A stretch of DNA of 64,000 nt from the NCBI GenBank assembly GCA_029974985.1, contig JARKQC010000267.1, positions 1-64,000 on the forward strand, written 5' to 3'. The first letter of the stretch is position 1. The number at the start of each line of letters is the position of its first letter. The DNA comes from Bacteroidota bacterium (GTDB lineage Bacteria; Bacteroidota; Ignavibacteria; Kapaibacteriales; UBA2268). Shown piece by piece: positions 61,403 to 64,000 of the stretch. The notes under the pieces are model-generated. The model saw only the letters and a program-made list of their open reading frames with translations, had not been told where the DNA came from and searched no databases. Made by a program: the position numbers and the translations under genes.

Positions 61403-63046
61403 ATGGAAAATGAAATGAAAAAAAGTATTATCAATGCTAATATAGTAGATGTTGTAAATAGAAGGATTTTTCCCGGTGAAATTTGTATAGTTGACGGATT
61501 TATTGATTCTATAAATGAAACAAATGAAAAATATGATAATTATATAATGCCGGGCTTTATCGATGCTCACGTTCATATTGAAAGTTCTTTGTTAATACCT
61601 TCTGAATTTGCAAGATTAGCAGTTCTGCACGGTACTATTGCTACTGTTTCCGACCCGCATGAAATCGCAAATGTTTGCGGTATGGATGGCGTTAAATATA
61701 TGATTAATAACGGAAAGCGAGTTCCATTTAAATTCTTTTTTGGTGCGCCATCTTGCGTTCCAGCTACAACTTTTGAAACAGCAGGCGCAACAATTACACC
61801 CGAAGATATTAAAGAATTACTTTCTGACCCTGATATTAAATATCTTAGCGAAATGATGAATTTTCCGGGAGTTCTATTTGATTATCCCGAAGTAATGGAA
61901 AAAATAAAAATTGCTAAGGATTTAGGAAAAGTAATTGATGGTCATTCACCCGGTTTAAGAGCAGAAAATGCAAAAAAATATGTAAATGCGGGCATAAGTA
62001 CTGACCACGAATGCTATAGTATAGATGAAGCTCTTGAAAAAATCTCTTATGGAATGAAAATTTTAATTAGAGAAGGAACAGCGGCAAAAAATTTTGAAGC
62101 TCTTCATTCATTATTAAGTACACACCCCGAAATGTGTATGTTATGTAGTGATGATAAACATCCAGATGATTTAGTGCTTGGTCATATTAATAAATTAGTA
62201 AAACGTGCAATTGAAAAAGGACACGATTTATTCAATGTATTACGTGCCGCTACATATAATCCAATTAAACATTATAAACTCGATGTCGGATTATTACAAA
62301 TAAATGATCCTGCAGATTTTATTATAGTTAAAGATTTAGTTAATTTTGACGTTGAAAGCACTTATATAAATGGATCAATTGTTGCTGAAAATGGTAATAC
62401 ATACATTAATCCAGTAAAAGCTGAAATAATTAATAATTTTTCTACAAAATATAAAAATCTTGATGATTTTAAAATTTCAGCTAAGGGAATTGAAATTATT
62501 AATGTAATAAATGCTCTTGATTGCGAACTTGTAACAATTAAATCACTATCGCCAGCAAAAATTGAATACAATGAGATTGTCTCTGATTTAGATAATGATA
62601 TTTTAAAAATTGCAATAATAAATCGTTACGAAGATACTAAGCCAGCACTTGCGTTTGTTAGAAATTTTGGATTAAAAAATGGGGCTATCGCATCGAGTGT
62701 TGCTCATGATTCTCATAATATTATAGCCGTTGGAATTAATGATGAGTTGATTATGAAAGCTGTTAATATTATAATAGAAAATAAAGGTGGCTTATCTCTT
62801 GTTTCTGATCATTTTGAGGCAATTTTGCCATTACCAATAGCTGGTTTAATGAGTAATGAAGATGGAAAAATTATTGCAGAAAAATATCAAAAAATGAATT
62901 TAAAAGCAAAAAGTCTCGGGACGAAGTTTAACTCTCCTTTTATGACTTTATCTTTTATGGGTTTACTTGTAATACCAAGTATTAAACTTAGCGATAAAGG
63001 GCTTTTTGATGGTGAAAAATTTGAATTTATGAATTTGGGTTACTAA
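61403..63046 (+). CDS. ade: Adenine deaminase
   Basis: 547 residues. Metal-dependent amidohydrolase with MPGFIDAHVHIESSLL, ATVSDPHEIANVCGMDGVKYM, GHSPGLRAENAKKYVNAGISTDHECYS, and LCSDDKHPDDLV. It deaminates adenine to hypoxanthine in purine salvage. The C-terminal domain (DHFEAILPLPIAGLMS, LGTKFNSPFMTLSFM) is complete. Its stop overlaps the dut start (TAATG), forming ade-dut-fmt. Confidence 0.95.
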   Translation: MENEMKKSIINANIVDVVNRRIFPGEICIVDGFIDSINETNEKYDNYIMPGFIDAHVHIESSLLIPSEFARLAVLHGTIATVSDPHEIANVCGMDGVKYMINNGKRVPFKFFFGAPSCVPATTFETAGATITPEDIKELLSDPDIKYLSEMMNFPGVLFDYPEVMEKIKIAKDLGKVIDGHSPGLRAENAKKYVNAGISTDHECYSIDEALEKISYGMKILIREGTAAKNFEALHSLLSTHPEMCMLCSDDKHPDDLVLGHINKLVKRAIEKGHDLFNVLRAATYNPIKHYKLDVGLLQINDPADFIIVKDLVNFDVESTYINGSIVAENGNTYINPVKAEIINNFSTKYKNLDDFKISAKGIEIINVINALDCELVTIKSLSPAKIEYNEIVSDLDNDILKIAIINRYEDTKPALAFVRNFGLKNGAIASSVAHDSHNIIAVGINDELIMKAVNIIIENKGGLSLVSDHFEAILPLPIAGLMSNEDGKIIAEKYQKMNLKAKSLGTKFNSPFMTLSFMGLLVIPSIKLSDKGLFDGEKFEFMNLGY

Positions 63047-63501
63047 TGCCGTTAAAAGTTAATATTATTCGATTAAATAATAAATTTTCTGATTTACCGC
63101 TTCCACAATATATTACCTCCGGGTCTGCGGGAATGGATATTTATGCAAGTATTGATGACGATGTTATTCTTCAACCATTTGATACAAAGCTTATACCAAC
63201 CTCAATTGCTATTGAGTTACCTATTGGTTACGAGTGTCAAGTACGCTCACGAAGCGGACTTGCACTTAAATCGGGTATATTTGCACTAAATTCCCCCGGA
63301 ACTATTGATAGTGATTATAGGGGTGAAATTGGTATAATTTTATCAAATTTTAGCAATAAACCATTTTCAATAAAACGCGGTGATAGGATTGCTCAATTAG
63401 TTGTTGCAAAATATGAACGTATAGAGTGGAATGAAGTTGATAAATTAAACGAAAGTGAGCGTTCTACGGGCGGTTTTGGAAGTTCTGGAGTTTCACAATG
63501 A
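63046..63501 (+). CDS. dut: Deoxyuridine 5'-triphosphate nucleotidohydrolase
   Basis: 151 residues, trimeric dUTPase type. The five motifs are in order: SAGMDIYA, RSRSGLALKSG, NSPGTIDSDYRGEIGI, GDRIAQLVVAKYE and the C-terminal P-loop-like RSTGGFGSSG. It prevents uracil incorporation into DNA. It is coupled upstream to ade and downstream to fmt by ATGA. Confidence 0.97.
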   Translation: MPLKVNIIRLNNKFSDLPLPQYITSGSAGMDIYASIDDDVILQPFDTKLIPTSIAIELPIGYECQVRSRSGLALKSGIFALNSPGTIDSDYRGEIGIILSNFSNKPFSIKRGDRIAQLVVAKYERIEWNEVDKLNESERSTGGFGSSGVSQ

Positions 63502-64000
63502 TTGAAAATCCAAAAATCATTTTTATGGGAACTCCCGAATTTGCTGTACCAAGTTTAGAAGCTATTCATAAAATATATGGTATTTCTCTTGTTGTAAGCA
63601 TTCCAGATAAAGCACAAGGTCGAGGGCAAAAAGTAATTCCATCGCCAGTAAAAGTTAAAGCAATGGAATTAAATATTCCAATATTACAACCCGAAAAATT
63701 AAAAAATGAAGATTTTATTGAGCAAATTAAATCTATCGAACCAGATATTATCGTTGTTATTGCATTTAGAATTTTACCAAAAGAAATTTATACACTTGCA
63801 AAAATTGCTTCATTTAATATTCATGGCAGTTTGCTTCCTAAATATCGAGGCGCCGCACCAATAAATTGGGCAATAATAAATGGTGAAAATATTTCGGGTA
63901 TAACATCATTTATACTAAATGATACGGTTGATACAGGTAAAATTTTACTAAAAAAAGTAGTCGAAATTTCTGAAAATATGAATGTCGGCGAACTTTACAA
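63498..64000 (+). CDS. fmt: Methionyl-tRNA formyltransferase, N-terminal part (3' end outside window)
   Basis: The ATG at 63498 overlaps the dut stop (ATGA). The 167 visible residues include IIFMGTPEFAVPSLEAI, IPDKAQGRGQ, SFNIHGSLLPKYRGAAPINWAI and the catalytic Asp in NDTVDTGKILL. It formylates initiator Met-tRNA for translation start. The gene runs off the window edge. Confidence 0.96.
   Translation, partial: MIENPKIIFMGTPEFAVPSLEAIHKIYGISLVVSIPDKAQGRGQKVIPSPVKVKAMELNIPILQPEKLKNEDFIEQIKSIEPDIIVVIAFRILPKEIYTLAKIASFNIHGSLLPKYRGAAPINWAIINGENISGITSFILNDTVDTGKILLKKVVEISENMNVGELY

Overview
The window is AT-rich and carries bacterial housekeeping genes mixed with secreted and outer-membrane genes. 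Two large surface proteins (20889-22253 and 35023-39540) end in a type IX secretion (T9SS) sorting domain. Four promoters fit the Bacteroidota housekeeping consensus (TTTG, 19-20 nt, TAnnTTTG). There are also an LptD-like protein, OmpA/TolC proteins and a flagellin. T9SS cargo together with a flagellin points to the Bacteroidota/Ignavibacteriota side of the tree (Ignavibacteria or Kapabacteria-like) rather than a classical gliding Bacteroidetes. This placement is inference; there is no rRNA in the window.

Layout. 1-1981: the 3' part of an MmeI-like type IIL restriction-modification enzyme, whose tail is tandemly duplicated, followed by REP-like palindromes. 1982-5771 (minus): exonuclease, M3 metallopeptidase and crotonase. 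5919-8732 (plus): LptD-like protein. 8786-9872 (minus): a frameshifted Dam-family methylase and a small unknown partner. 10065-12176 (minus): MarC then TolC. 12386-13606 (plus): a degenerate response regulator/HD-GYP protein. 13630-16470 (minus): a large glycosyltransferase with a repeat-rich linker. 16582-22253 (minus): T9SS cargo, dnaX, bcp, a tatD-outer-membrane-protein composite and upp. 22406-23047 (plus): AlbA_2 protein, then tRNA-Ser(TGA).

23213-30436 is the accessory part. About 0.9 kb of gene-free, repeat-laden DNA lies next to the tRNA. It is followed by two cysteine-rich secreted paralogues, a thioredoxin-domain protein, a putative outer-membrane barrel, a small sigma factor with its own consensus promoter, a truncated copy of the thioredoxin-protein gene, and a TPR membrane protein. 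This is the best candidate for an undescribed system: a tRNA-adjacent, possibly redox-linked envelope cluster.

30446-41256 (minus): agmatinase, a giant T9SS surface protein and OmpA, then purM and a Pif1-like helicase, with rsmE at the far end. 41367-46180 (plus): PgpH-like HD phosphodiesterase, xerD and a cation/proton antiporter that appears to start at ATT. 46264-47659 (minus): VOC protein and slipin. 47801-50638 (plus): polA. 50668-51615 (minus): flagellin. 51925-54435 (plus): queA, panB and a lipoprotein. 54516-60017 (minus): nitroreductase, FMN-binding protein, ruvC, yebC, panC, ftsY and lplA. 60112-64000 (plus): rsmI with a basic repeat tail, ade, dut and the start of fmt.

Most genes are ordinary core genes in short, tightly spaced operons. 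Points that stand out are an A10 run at the end of the dnaX clamp-loader core (probable gamma/tau slippage), the tatD reading frame running into a signal peptide, a response regulator with Glu in place of the phosphoacceptor Asp, and the cysteine-rich island.
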